A DNA stretch of 64,000 nucleotides from Phoenix dactylifera (Eukaryota > Streptophyta > Magnoliopsida > Arecales > Arecaceae), in the NCBI RefSeq assembly GCF_009389715.1, contig NC_052397.1, positions 15,200,129 to 15,264,128 on the forward strand. The letters are read 5' to 3'. Of the stretch, positions 36,113 to 45,540 are shown piece after piece (within the stretch, counting starts at the first letter, position 1; every line of letters starts with the position of its first letter). Made by a program: the position numbers and the translations under genes. Under the pieces are notes generated by a model that was not told the origin of the DNA, ran no database searches, and saw only the letters and a list, made by a program, of their open reading frames with translations.

Positions 36113-38818
36113 TATCCTCTCCATCAGTTCTGCTCCTTCTGCAAGAATGGCTATGACAAGAAGAGTTCACCCTACACACACACACACATATATCAATAAA
36201 GCACGAAAAGAGCATGCCTTCAAGATGTTTGCATATATGCAATGCTCTATACGTTTCAGACCTGCTTTTAAGATGTTTTAGCTAATGTTTTCTTTGATGT
36301 TATCCTCTCCATCAGTTCTGCTCCTTCTGCAAGAATGGCTATGACAAGAAGAGTTCACCCTCTTGTTTCCTTGAATCCTTATCAAGGCAACTGGACCATA
36401 AAGGTTCGAGTCACAAACAAAGGGAATTTGAGGTCTTATAAGAATGCTAGAGGCGAGGGTCTTGTTTTCAATATAGAATTGACAGATGAGGATGTAAGTG
36501 CTTTATTCACCTTAAAATCTTTATTTATATGAGTGATTTATTGGTCTAGCTGTTGAAGTTGATTCATTTTGGATTCTTCTGCAGGGTACTCAGATACAGG
36601 CCACCATGTTCAATGAAGCTGCAAGCAAGTTTTATCCTAAATTTGAATTGGGAAAGGTTTACTACATTTCAAAAGGATCTCTTAGGGTTGCAAATAGACA
36701 GTTCAGAACTGTGCAAAATGACTATGAGATGACGTTAAATGAAAACTCTATAGTTGAAGAGGCAGATGGAGAATCTTTCATACCAGAGACAAAATATAAC
36801 TTTGTCAAGATTGATCAATTGGGGTCATATGTTAATGGCAGGGAGCTTGTAGGTAAGATTTGCATTCCGTATTTTGCCTTGACTGACAACTTTTGGCCTT
36901 TTAGTTCTTAGAACCTTTTCTTACATCTCTTGTTCTATCAAACTTTTTTCTCTTTTACTTGCAGATATAATTGGTATTGTTCAGAATGTTTCACCAACTT
37001 TAAGTGTTCGAAGGAAGAGCAACAATGAACCTATTCCGAAGCGTGATATTACTGTGGCAGATGATTCGTAAGTTTTTAGTCATGGTCATTGTTGCCATTG
37101 TAGTAGTTGTCGTTGTCATCTTTCTTTCTTTCTTTTTTTTCCTTGTCGAGGTGAGGCCCACATTAGTCACCAGAATTTATTAGAAAAATTGAAGGGAAAG
37201 CGTGCCCATCATCAAGAATTACATCATAACTAGTTGTTGTACTAGTTGTCGTTGTCATCATTGTTGCTGTTGTTATTTGGCATATGATAAGCTCTACATT
37301 GATTCCAATTGCAGGAACAAAACTGTTACTGTCTCCCTCTGGAATGAACTTGCTACAAATGCAGGCCAGGAGTTGCTGGACATGGCTGACACTACTCCTG
37401 TTGTAGCTATCAAATGCCTCAAAGTAGGAGATTTCCAAGGTACACTCAATTATAAACTGTCGTTATTGTCTCTTTTTCTTTCAATTCAAAGTAGTGTGAT
37501 TGATTTACCGTGAGGAGTTTATAGGTGTCTCTCTCTCAACTGTAAGCAGAAGCACAGTTCTAATAAATCCAGACTTATCTGAATCAAAGAAGCTTAGAAG
37601 CTGGTAAGATTCCAAACTCTGATTCTTGCCTTTACCAAGAAGCACATGATTGCTCCTTTCTCATTTTCTTTTGCCCTTTTTCGTTTTGCATAACAGGTAT
37701 GATTCTGAAGGCAAAGGTGTTCCAATGGCATCCATTGGCTCAAACTTTTCATCGAAGACAGGATTTAGGTCTCTGTACTCTGATAGAATTATACTCTCTC
37801 ATATTACAAATGACCCAACCTTGGGTCAGGATAAGGTATGATGTCAGTTTGACCAAATTAATTCATATTTTCCATTTCAAAAAGTCATTGTAGTTCCTTG
37901 AACTTGTTACTTTTGTTCTTATGTTGTTGCAAATTATCTAAACTAGTTTATATTGGCCAGCCTGTGTTTTTCAGCATAAAAGCGTATGTAACTTACATCA
38001 AGCCTGATCAGACGATGTGGTATCGGGCTTGCAAGACCTGCAACAAGAAAGTGACTGAAGCTGTTGGTTCTGGTTATTGGTGTGAAGGGTGCCAGAAAAA
38101 TGATGATCAGTGCTCTTTAAGGTAAAAGATGGAGCGAATGAGAAGCAACAAGTGATTTTGTCACTGGAAAAAATTGAACACTATACTAAAGTGTGGTTTG
38201 CTACTTTGCAGGTACATAATGGTGGTGAAGGTTTCTGATCATTCAGGGGAAGCTTGGCTCTCAGTTTTCAACGAGCAAGCAGAGAAAATTATTGGATTCA
38301 CTGCTGATGAGCTGGATAGGATTAAAACAGAGGTATGCTAATGATTAGACTGTTCCATAATTGCATGCTTCTACAAGTAACAGCTGCTTTATATTTCAGT
38401 TCTTCTTTTAAGCCATGGAAGCTATCATAAGTTCTATATTAATTAATTAGAAAGCATGCTAATGGGAATGCTAAAATGAGTGATTGTGTCTGTGTGCGTT
38501 TTCCCGCCCATTGTTATCTATGTTTTATGAACACTCATGGTTTAATCTTATACATTGTTATCTAATGCTTTATAAGCATTGCATGGTTTAGTCTTATACC
38601 TACTCTTGACTATTATATATCAGGAGGGTGACGAGAAGTATCAACTCAAACTGAAGGAAGCAACTTGGGTTCAACATCTTTTCCGAGTTAGTGTGACACA
38701 GTCCGAGTACATGAATGAGAGGAGGCAGAGGATAACCATCCGGTCTCAAGCAACAATAGATTTCTCTGCTGAGTCAAGATATCTGTTAGAAGAAATATCC
38801 AAGATGTCAATCTCTTAA
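34691..38818 (+). CDS. RPA1B: Replication protein A 70-kDa DNA-binding subunit, RPA1B type
   Basis: Large subunit of the nuclear single-stranded DNA-binding trimer used in replication and repair. Twelve exons: 34691-34827, 35429-35575, 35665-35820, 36316-36493, 36585-36852, 36965-37067, 37315-37439, 37525-37603, 37697-37835, 37961-38121, 38212-38332 and 38624-38818. All phases agree and give 602 residues with no lesion. Domains are the N-terminal OB fold (residues 1 to about 100), a linker with the signature ARMAMTRRVHPLVSLNPYQG, DBD-A and DBD-B (about 170-400), and DBD-C with a C4 zinc ribbon (C468, C471, C485, C488 in RACKTCNKK and YWCEGCQ). There is no CCHC zinc-knuckle tail, which separates it from the RPA1C/E group. 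The sequence matches my memory of Arabidopsis RPA1B through most of its length. A 65-bp copy of the start of exon 4, with its splice acceptor, lies upstream in intron 3. Confidence 0.93.
35892..35993. repeat. 61-bp-spaced direct repeat in RPA1 intron 3
   Basis: Two near-identical blocks of about 40 bases start at 35892 and 35953 (each begins aatgctaggaaccct). They sit directly before the AT/AC microsatellite and the duplicated exon piece. Confidence 0.9.
36059..36109. repeat. (AC)n microsatellite, about 25 units
   Basis: Uninterrupted AC dinucleotides. A further run of about seven AC units follows the exon 4 copy at 36174-36188, so the copy sits inside one AC tract. Confidence 0.95.
36109..36173 (+). 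repeat. Duplicated 5' piece of RPA1 exon 4
   Basis: These 65 bases are identical to 36297-36361, which includes the end of intron 3, its AG acceptor and the first 46 bases of exon 4. Splicing to this decoy acceptor would run into AC repeats and lacks a usable continuation, so the downstream copy is the functional exon. Confidence 0.9.
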
Positions 38819-39776
38819 TCCAACTAAGCTTTACAGACCTGCCTTTTTTGATTAACAATCCTCTTTAATGTATGGAAGCTGCTGATTTCTTGATCGTATT
38901 TTTGGTTGTGAAGCTCAAACATGGAATACTCATTAGTTTTTGCAAGTGATGTATCATATGTTTCTTCAGAAGTTAAATCCTTCCCTATATTTCTGTATCA
39001 CTGTCTTTTTCTCAGTCACTTTGTCTGAAGTGGTGAGGCCTTGGATCCATATATGTATTTGATATTGTTTTTCCTACTTTGGCTAAAGTTTCAGATCTTA
39101 TTTGTTTAACTGGTGCATAGAACAAAATTAGCAAGGTCATTATTATAATTAATGTGCTTTAGCTGGTGCCTTGAATTGTCTAAGCTACCCATAGAGAGAT
39201 ATCAAGCACTGCTATAGAGGATCATGGGTTAAATTTGAGAACTGAAGGTTAGCAAGGTTCATTGGCATAACTATTTGCTATATATGATAGAAAAAAAAGG
39301 ACAGCTTTCAACCTATGATCCACAGATCAAAATTATGTTCCTCTTGCAATCAAGACCGAGAATCGTACAGCCTCTCGGTCCACTGCCTAAAAGATTTAGT
39401 CTAAATAGAAGCTTCCTCTTGTGAGTATATCTCATAAAGTTTCTATGAGCACAAGTTTGTCTTGAATGACAACAAACCACATAGTCATATATAATAGATA
39501 GAAGAACATAAATAACAAAACCTATGCCACATTTTTGGTCACCAACACATCAACACAATAAGTGAATTTGTTACTGCAAACTACCAAACTGGATTTACCT
39601 TAAGTGAAAAGCATGCCACTTGTGGAACATAATTCTCCACAAAATTCTGAATCCTGTAGTATGTGAAATATTGTGCATTAAAATGAAATGAAGACATGTG
39701 CCATATCAACCATCAACATAATGTGCTAATTGGATCTGGATAAAATTTATTGGTTTCAGTTTATATTAGAAAAAAC
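38819..39776. other. 3' region between convergent RPA1 and GDPD genes
   Basis: RPA1 3' UTR on the left. The last exon of the GDPD-like gene should lie here on the minus strand, but its expected conserved block (G-V-D-G-x-F-T-D-F) was not found in any frame. Confidence 0.5.
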
Positions 39777-41784
39777 CTGCAATTTCCGAGCATGAGCTTT
39801 TGCAATTAGATCGGTTGGAGCTTGCAAGCGCCTGTTGAGTGGAGGCACTATGGTATCCTTCCATGGCCCAATACCAACAACATGGTCTTTAATATAGTCC
39901 AAGTATTTGTCTGAAGTAATTTCATCATAGGTCTACATATCACCCACAAAATTACAAGTGAGTCGAAGAAAAGCAATAAGATGAAAAAGCGTTTCATTCA
40001 AAAGGATGAAGTTAAGCTTAAATAAATTATCAGCACTTAAAAATAGAAGAATACCTGCTTTGTATCTTCAGTTAGTATGCTAAAGTCATCAGTTAAGAAG
40101 ACTTTAGGTGAATCGATTAGCTTCGAGATGTACACAGAGTGAGGTTGGAGCAAATGACTGAATGAATATTGGTTTCTCCAGCCAATCTTCCAACATGTAC
40201 CCACCTTTGTATCCATATTTTTTAAGCATTTGAACAAATTTGTCCTCAAATTTCTTTCCATCTGCCCACTTAACCTGTTTTTGAGTAAAACATCCAAGAA
40301 TGACAATTAGATTAGTATCTCAGTTTAAATTTAAAACTGAAATCCAACTTGAAGTCTATGATTTGAGAAGATTTTAGAAATCAATATTACTTCCAAGAGT
40401 CACCAGAACATTTACTCACATGTTTGTTGATGAAAACTGGATTTTTAATCTCCGGATATATTCCAACAACTCTCGGTGCATTTAATGCGATCGAGATGAA
40501 TTCATCAAAGGTAATGATCTGAAATTTCCCTGTTTCGAATACATTAGAAAGGAGAATTAGCCTCTTGATGGCCAACCGATAAAGTTTGTAAGAATCAGAA
40601 CTACTAGAATTTGATATAGGTGACATGGATAGAAGTACTAAATTTTTTCAATGTGCATACTCATTGTCCTGTTATGAGAACAGCAGAAAACTAACCGTTG
40701 TATTGTTGATCACGGAAAGGGAATCTCTGCTTTGCACGGAGTGTTTTTATCTCTTCCAATGTGAAGTCGACTGTAAATAACAAATGAAAAATTTATCATT
40801 CATCTCAAATCCCATCAAATTGCAATCCAACATTTAACAGAGCCCAACAGGCTATGAAATCCACACACCTATCATGATTCATGCTAAGATTGGGATGCTG
40901 AAAGTGCACTGATGATAGCAGAAAGTGCTAGTAATAAAAAGATTGAGATGCATGCAAGTTAGCATCAACAAGAGCTAGCACTCCACAATTATCCAAATAA
41001 ATGTTCGCATACCTGGAAACCATCCGGTGACGTTCGCCCACTGGACCTCATAAGTCCTTTTACGATCGGCGAACTCTTTATGCTCGGCTACATCGGTCGT
41101 GGCATCAAGGGTGACATCATGCATGCAGATGAGTTCACCATCCTTGGTGGCTAGTATATCAGATTCTATGAAGTCTGCACATTCTTCAATTGCTCTCTAC
41201 AAAGATCCAACAAAGTTCTTCAGAGGCTGATCTCCTTGATCCATAACAGCATACAAGATTCTAGGATTCGATAACCCTTCAAGTGCTATGGGTGCATTCA
41301 TTATCAAAACTTACTACTATAGCGACAACAAATGCACCATTATATGCAAATAAAATTTCTGAAAAATTGCATCTAGCGTTCGAAAGCAAGCGAAGTATAT
41401 TGTGCATGGATCTCACCATGTAAGCAGCAGCAGTTTCTTCAGGGAGCTCGCCATTCGATCCACGGTGCGCAATGTTGTAAGGGCGAAATGTTCGCAGAGG
41501 CTGCTTTGGTTTTTGACTCGAGTAGTCATGCAAAGGCCTTCCAGCACAACCACTAACAATCCATAGCATGAAGACAACGACAAAGCCTGCAATACATCAA
41601 GCAACACCCATTAGCCATATGCGATCCAACAAATGGAATAGCAGGAAAACAAGCCTAGATACATCTTGTCAGTCATGGCACAGGAAAGATTGAATCAGTA
41701 TAGATCCTATAATTCTCCAAAGAAGGAAAGTGAAGGATTTAAAGAAGAGTTTGGGAGTGCTTTTGGCTTACAAAGAGAAGCCAT
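39777..41784 (-). pseudogene. Glycerophosphodiester phosphodiesterase, GDPD5/6-like, broken
   Basis: GDPD enzymes split glycerophosphodiesters to glycerol-3-phosphate and an alcohol; this subgroup carries a secretory signal. Minus-strand exons: 41772-41784 (only 13 coding bases), 41417-41586, 41013-41196, 40696-40770, 40420-40529, 40055-40274 and 39777-39932. Joined, the start reads MASLCFVVVFMLWIVSGCAG, a clear signal peptide. Catalytic motifs are AHRGSNGELPEET (H45, R46) and ESDILATKDGELICMHD (E72, D74, H87, D88). Exon 6 has one extra base near 40136 (minus strand TCACTCTGTGTAC), which shifts the frame and gives an early stop; the proper frame continues VYISKLIDSPKVFLTDD. The C-terminal exon of about 70 residues is missing downstream. 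The upstream exons are otherwise clean, so the gene either died recently or is misassembled. Confidence 0.82.
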
Positions 41785-42399
41785 TCTCTATTGCTTCGAT
41801 CTCTCTCCCCTTGAAGCTATGGATTGCTTCGCTCGTTTGTGGCCTTTCATATGAATCTGCAAGGGTGGAATATTCCATTATGCCAGAGTAGCAGCTAAAG
41901 ATTTGAACTCATCCGTCATAGTTTCAGTTTCAGTCATATAGATCAAATCAAACTCGCCTCCTTATCATCTCTTCTATCTCGTCTCTGTTAGGATTTGGTT
42001 CCATTTTTAACGGTACAAAGGTGGCACAGATCCTCACGCACCCACTTGCTCCCGGTCTTATTAAATCTGAACCATCCTTTTGAAATGAACGGCCTGAAAT
42101 TGGATCATACACCTATTCATAATGTATCAAACATCCATTGGGTGCTACTTGCACCTGGAACAAGCAAACTTATTGCACCTCCTTGAAATATTTTCTACGC
42201 ATGCTGAAGCTATTACAAATAACCACAGCAGTCCTTGAACAAATCACATCATTCAGATGTGCATTTGAAGCCTTCAACGACATCAAAAGGGAACTCGAAT
42301 CCACTGATTGTTTTTATTTTAGAGAAGTGGAGAAAACTGGCGAAAAATAAAAAATAGAATATGAGGACTTTCAAAGAGTCACCCATCCTAATATAGATT
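41785..42399. other. GDPD upstream region to retrotransposon edge
   Basis: Promoter side of the minus-strand GDPD-like gene up to the insertion site of the gypsy element. The five bases before the LTR, agatt (42395-42399), are the proposed target duplication. No gene seen. Confidence 0.5.
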
Positions 42400-42453
42400 T
42401 GTTGGGGGAAAATCAGTCACTCCAAAATGTATAGGACACGTGGTCGGCACGTG
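42400..42453 (+). repeat. 5' LTR, first part (before nested insert)
   Basis: 54 bases matching the start of the 3' LTR at 54142-54195, with five transitions. It is interrupted after ...cacgtg by the nested element. Confidence 0.85.
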
Positions 42454-44332
42454 TGTTGGCCCGCGGGGCTTTGCGGTTCCGAACCCCGTGCCAAGGTTGA
42501 GGGTTTGCCGTGCGTTGGGACCGACTTGATGTGGGTATCTCTCTTCCTTCTTGCTGCTTTGGATCCACGCCGTGTGCTACTGCCTTTGGGCTGCCGGCGG
42601 TGGGAAAGAATCAATGTGGGGCTCAATGTGTTGAAGGAAGTTGACTCTTGTATACCAATAAGCAACGATTACAAGGACTCAATGCAAGATCCGGAAGAAA
42701 CCTTGCTATGCCTAAAACAATCTAAGGGGAGTGATGTTCTCCACCTTAGCCCAAGCCTTTCGGCTGAATGAAAAACAAAGGGGTACAACCCTTGACACTA
42801 TGCTGGAAATTCAATTGCTAAGAGATGATTGCCGGCCCTAATGGCTCCTCTTATAGGCCGATTGCCTTGGCTTATTTTTGGACTTAATTCAAATGACAAA
42901 GGACTTCTAATTCGGCCGCAAGGGCCTGACCAAACTTGGCTCTTCTCTTGGCCATGTGTTGCATTGAGTTGGGCGCTTGGGATTTGATCTCGGTGTGGCC
43001 TGTGCACGTGTCATGAGCTGAGGCTGCCATCTGCCCGTGCGCAGCCTGATTTGGTGTTGTGCTGGGCGGCTGGGCTGCGCTGCCTGATTTGCTGTGATAT
43101 CCTTCCTGATTTGCAGGGGTGCGTTGCTGTTGCCTTGGCTCCCATGGATTGCTAGCGTGGCTGTCCTCGGTGCGTCCATCCTTCGGCCTGCTGTATCCTG
43201 GCCGCCTGTGTCTTCTCCTGCCGGATCCCTATGGAAGAGCCCACAGGCTCCTCCTTTGATTCTGCGCGTGCGCTTTCCTTGTTTGGCCCGGCGCCGATGT
43301 TGAGATGCTTGCCATGTGTCTCGGTCGGTTGGTTCTGGCCGGGCGCAATCTGATGATGGTTTTTCTTGTTTGGCCTTGCGCGCGGATGGTTGCCACTTGT
43401 CCTTGGGCGCGCTCTCGGCCGGGCTGACGGCGGCTTGCCTTGTTTGGCCTTGCGCGCGGATGGCTGCCACTTGTCCTTGGGTCGCGCTCTTGGTCGGGCT
43501 GATCGTGGCTTTCCTTGTTTGGCTTTTGGGTGTGCGCGCGCTGGCTGGTCCGGGTCCAATGCATGCGGGCTCGGTTGCCTTGCTGTGTCTTTGGCTGGGC
43601 TCAACCCGTGCGCTGTCCTTGGGCTCGTCTGGCTTGGGCGCGCTCGGCCGAATGCAGTCTTGGCCGGTCCTTGCGCTTGCTGTGCTTCCTTGTGCGTGTG
43701 CGCCCAAGTGCGCACGCACGGGCTGGTGCTCCTGGTTGCCGCTCGTGCCCATGCCCATGTCTGGCGTGCGCGCAACCCACTGTTGCGCGGGCGCCAAGTG
43801 CTGGCGAGGGGCGGGGAGGCGGCTTTGCTGTGCACTGGCCGACTCCAGGCCTGGCGAGGTTCGGACGCGCCAGGCGGGCGCGGGTGCGGGGCGCGGGCGC
43901 GGGCGCTGGGCGCGCCGGGCGGGCGTGGGCGCTGGATGCTGGGCGCGCCGGGCGGGCACGGGCGCAGGCGCCTTGGCTGGTGGCCGCGCGCAGGCAGGCG
44001 CGCGGGCTGGCACGTGGGCGTGCGCCTGTGGCCGGGCTGCTGCGGTGGGCGCGCAGGGGGCTGCGCGTGCCGTGGGCTGTCTGGGCGCGCGGTTGGCCGC
44101 GCGCTGCTGTGGCTGGCCATGTGCGCGGTCGGCCGTGCGCTGCTGCAGAGGGCGCAGAACCTTGCATAGGTGCTGGTCTGGGCCTGCGCGGGGTTGTGCC
44201 GTGGGCTGAGGGTGCTGGCCACTGCTTGGGCAGACCTCCAAGCAGTGGATTTGGCCCGGGCGTTGGTCTTGGCCGAGGTTGGCCTCGGCCATACTTGCTA
44301 GATCTTGGCTTGGCGGGCTGAGGTGTCTATCA
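42454..44332 (+). mobile_element. Nested solo LTR, 1879 bp, inside the 5' LTR
   Basis: The insert starts TGTTGGCCCGCGG and ends TGTCTATCA. It is flanked by identical acgtg at 42449-42453 and 44333-44337, and the sequence between the flanks is absent from the 3' LTR. TG...CA ends and a 5-bp duplication are the signature of LTR-element integration. I see no internal gag-pol and no second LTR, so a solo LTR is the simplest reading; a non-autonomous element with very short LTRs is the alternative. The right half is extremely GC-rich, which leaves long stop-free frames on both strands; I treat these as artefacts of composition. Confidence 0.72.
43289..43545. repeat. 75-bp tandem repeat inside the nested LTR
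   Basis: The block starting cttgtttgg recurs at 43364, 43439 and 43514, a strict 75-base period, with a looser copy at 43278. Because 75 is a multiple of three, open frames pass through it and produce repeated peptides. Confidence 0.8.
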
Positions 44333-44337
44333 ACGTG

Positions 44338-44547
44338 CCTAAAGGCGCCCTTCCAGGAGGCGCCTGACCTGGAGGCGCCCGACCAGAAGGCGTCCGACCT
44401 GGAGGCGCCCGACCAGGAGACACCTGACCTGGAGGCGCCTAATCAGGCGCCCGACCAGAAGGCATCTGACCTGAAGGCGACCGACCAGGTGCCCGACCTG
44501 GAGGCGCCCGATCAGGCCTTAAGGCCCGCAACCAGATCTGGAGTCTG
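44338..44547 (+). repeat. 5' LTR, second part, with 15-bp array; truncated
   Basis: Resumes the LTR after the nested insert (cctaaaggcgcc). About twelve copies of a 15-base unit (gaggcgcccgacc type) follow, then aaggcccgcaaccag, shared with the 3' LTR near 54502. At about 44547 it departs from the 3' LTR and runs straight into gag, so the last roughly 700 bases of the LTR, the primer binding site and the start of gag are gone. Confidence 0.75.
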
Positions 44548-44564
44548 ACCAAGCTACAGAGCCC

Positions 44565-45540
44565 TCATGGCATTGCAAGGGTCCTCGGAGGCTGTGCTCT
44601 GCAAGGCCTTCCCTGTGACTCTTCGGAGAACGGCTCGGCTTTGGTTCTCGGGACTGAAGCCGAGCACGGTATCCTCCTTTGAGTAGCTCGGCAGGCAGTT
44701 CGCTACCAAATTTGCTGTCAGCCGACGCCAGCGGCAAACATCGGATTCCCTTCTGGACGTCAAGCAAAAGGACGGGGAATCTTTTAGAGAATATCTCGAC
44801 CGCTTCACTGCTGCAACCTGGGAGGTCTGCGAGCTCGACCAGTCGATAGCCATGTCGGCACTGAAGACTGGGGCTCGCTCTTGCAGATTCCTCTTCTTTA
44901 TCGAGAAGAGCTTCCCCGCCGACTTCACTGAGATGCTGGCCCGAGCTTGAAAGTATGCGAAGGCCGAGGAGGCTATCGCCTCCAGAAAGGGCGCGACCGA
45001 GCAGGCCTCAAAGAAATAGAAGAAACGCCGCGAAGAGCGCGGCCGCCCAAGAAGCCGATCTCTCCGCCGAAATAACCAGCCTCGACTGAGGAGCCCACCT
45101 CGACAATGGGAACAACCATGGCCAAGGTCCCCGCCTCGACAGCAATCTCCACCGCGACCACGGATGTCCACGGATGTCCCCATTGAATGCCCCCCGAGCA
45201 GAGGTCCTTATGGAGATAGAAGGTCGGGACTATTTCCGACCTCCACCCCCAATGCGGGACACGGGAGCTTGGCGCAATCCTAGGAAGTATTGTCGTTTCC
45301 ACCTGGACAACGACCACGACACGGAGGATTGCTTGCAGCTCCGAGATGAGATCGAGGTGCTCATCCGCCGCGGGGTGCTCAACCGGTTCGTGCGGAACTG
45401 GCGCGAGGAAAGGAGGCTAGCGGAAAATGCCGCACCGAAGGTCCAAATGATAATAGACCCATCGCCGGCACCATCAACACCATTTGGGGGAGAAGCTCGA
45501 CTGAAGAACCAATCGAGGGAAGGACCCCTCCGAAGCGCCC
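44565..45540 (+). pseudogene. gag remnant of the Tat element
   Basis: Retrotransposon capsid (Retrotrans_gag) core is readable on the plus strand: LWFSGLKPSTVSSFE, then RQFATKFAVSRRQRQTSD and SFREYLDRFTAATWEV. At least three in-frame stops interrupt it (after SSFE, after LARA and after ASKK). The C-terminal part has YCRFHLDNDHDTEDC, the Cys/His motif usual for Tat gag. A frame change near 45460 precedes the protease. The N-terminal part was lost in the deletion that also cut the LTR. Confidence 0.85.

Noticed and set aside
36003-36242. Frames with HTHTHT and CVCVCV repeats
   Set aside because: Translations of the AC microsatellite in RPA1 intron 3.
39640-39720. Minus-strand trace resembling the missing GDPD last exon (LHF...)
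   Set aside because: Similarity is limited to a few residues, the frame is not maintained, and the conserved GVDG-FTDF block does not follow.
42907-44321. Long open frames (up to 461 codons) on both strands
   Set aside because: They overlap on opposite strands, are Ala/Pro/Arg/Gly-rich, match no family I know and lie in a very GC-rich solo LTR where stops are rare by chance.
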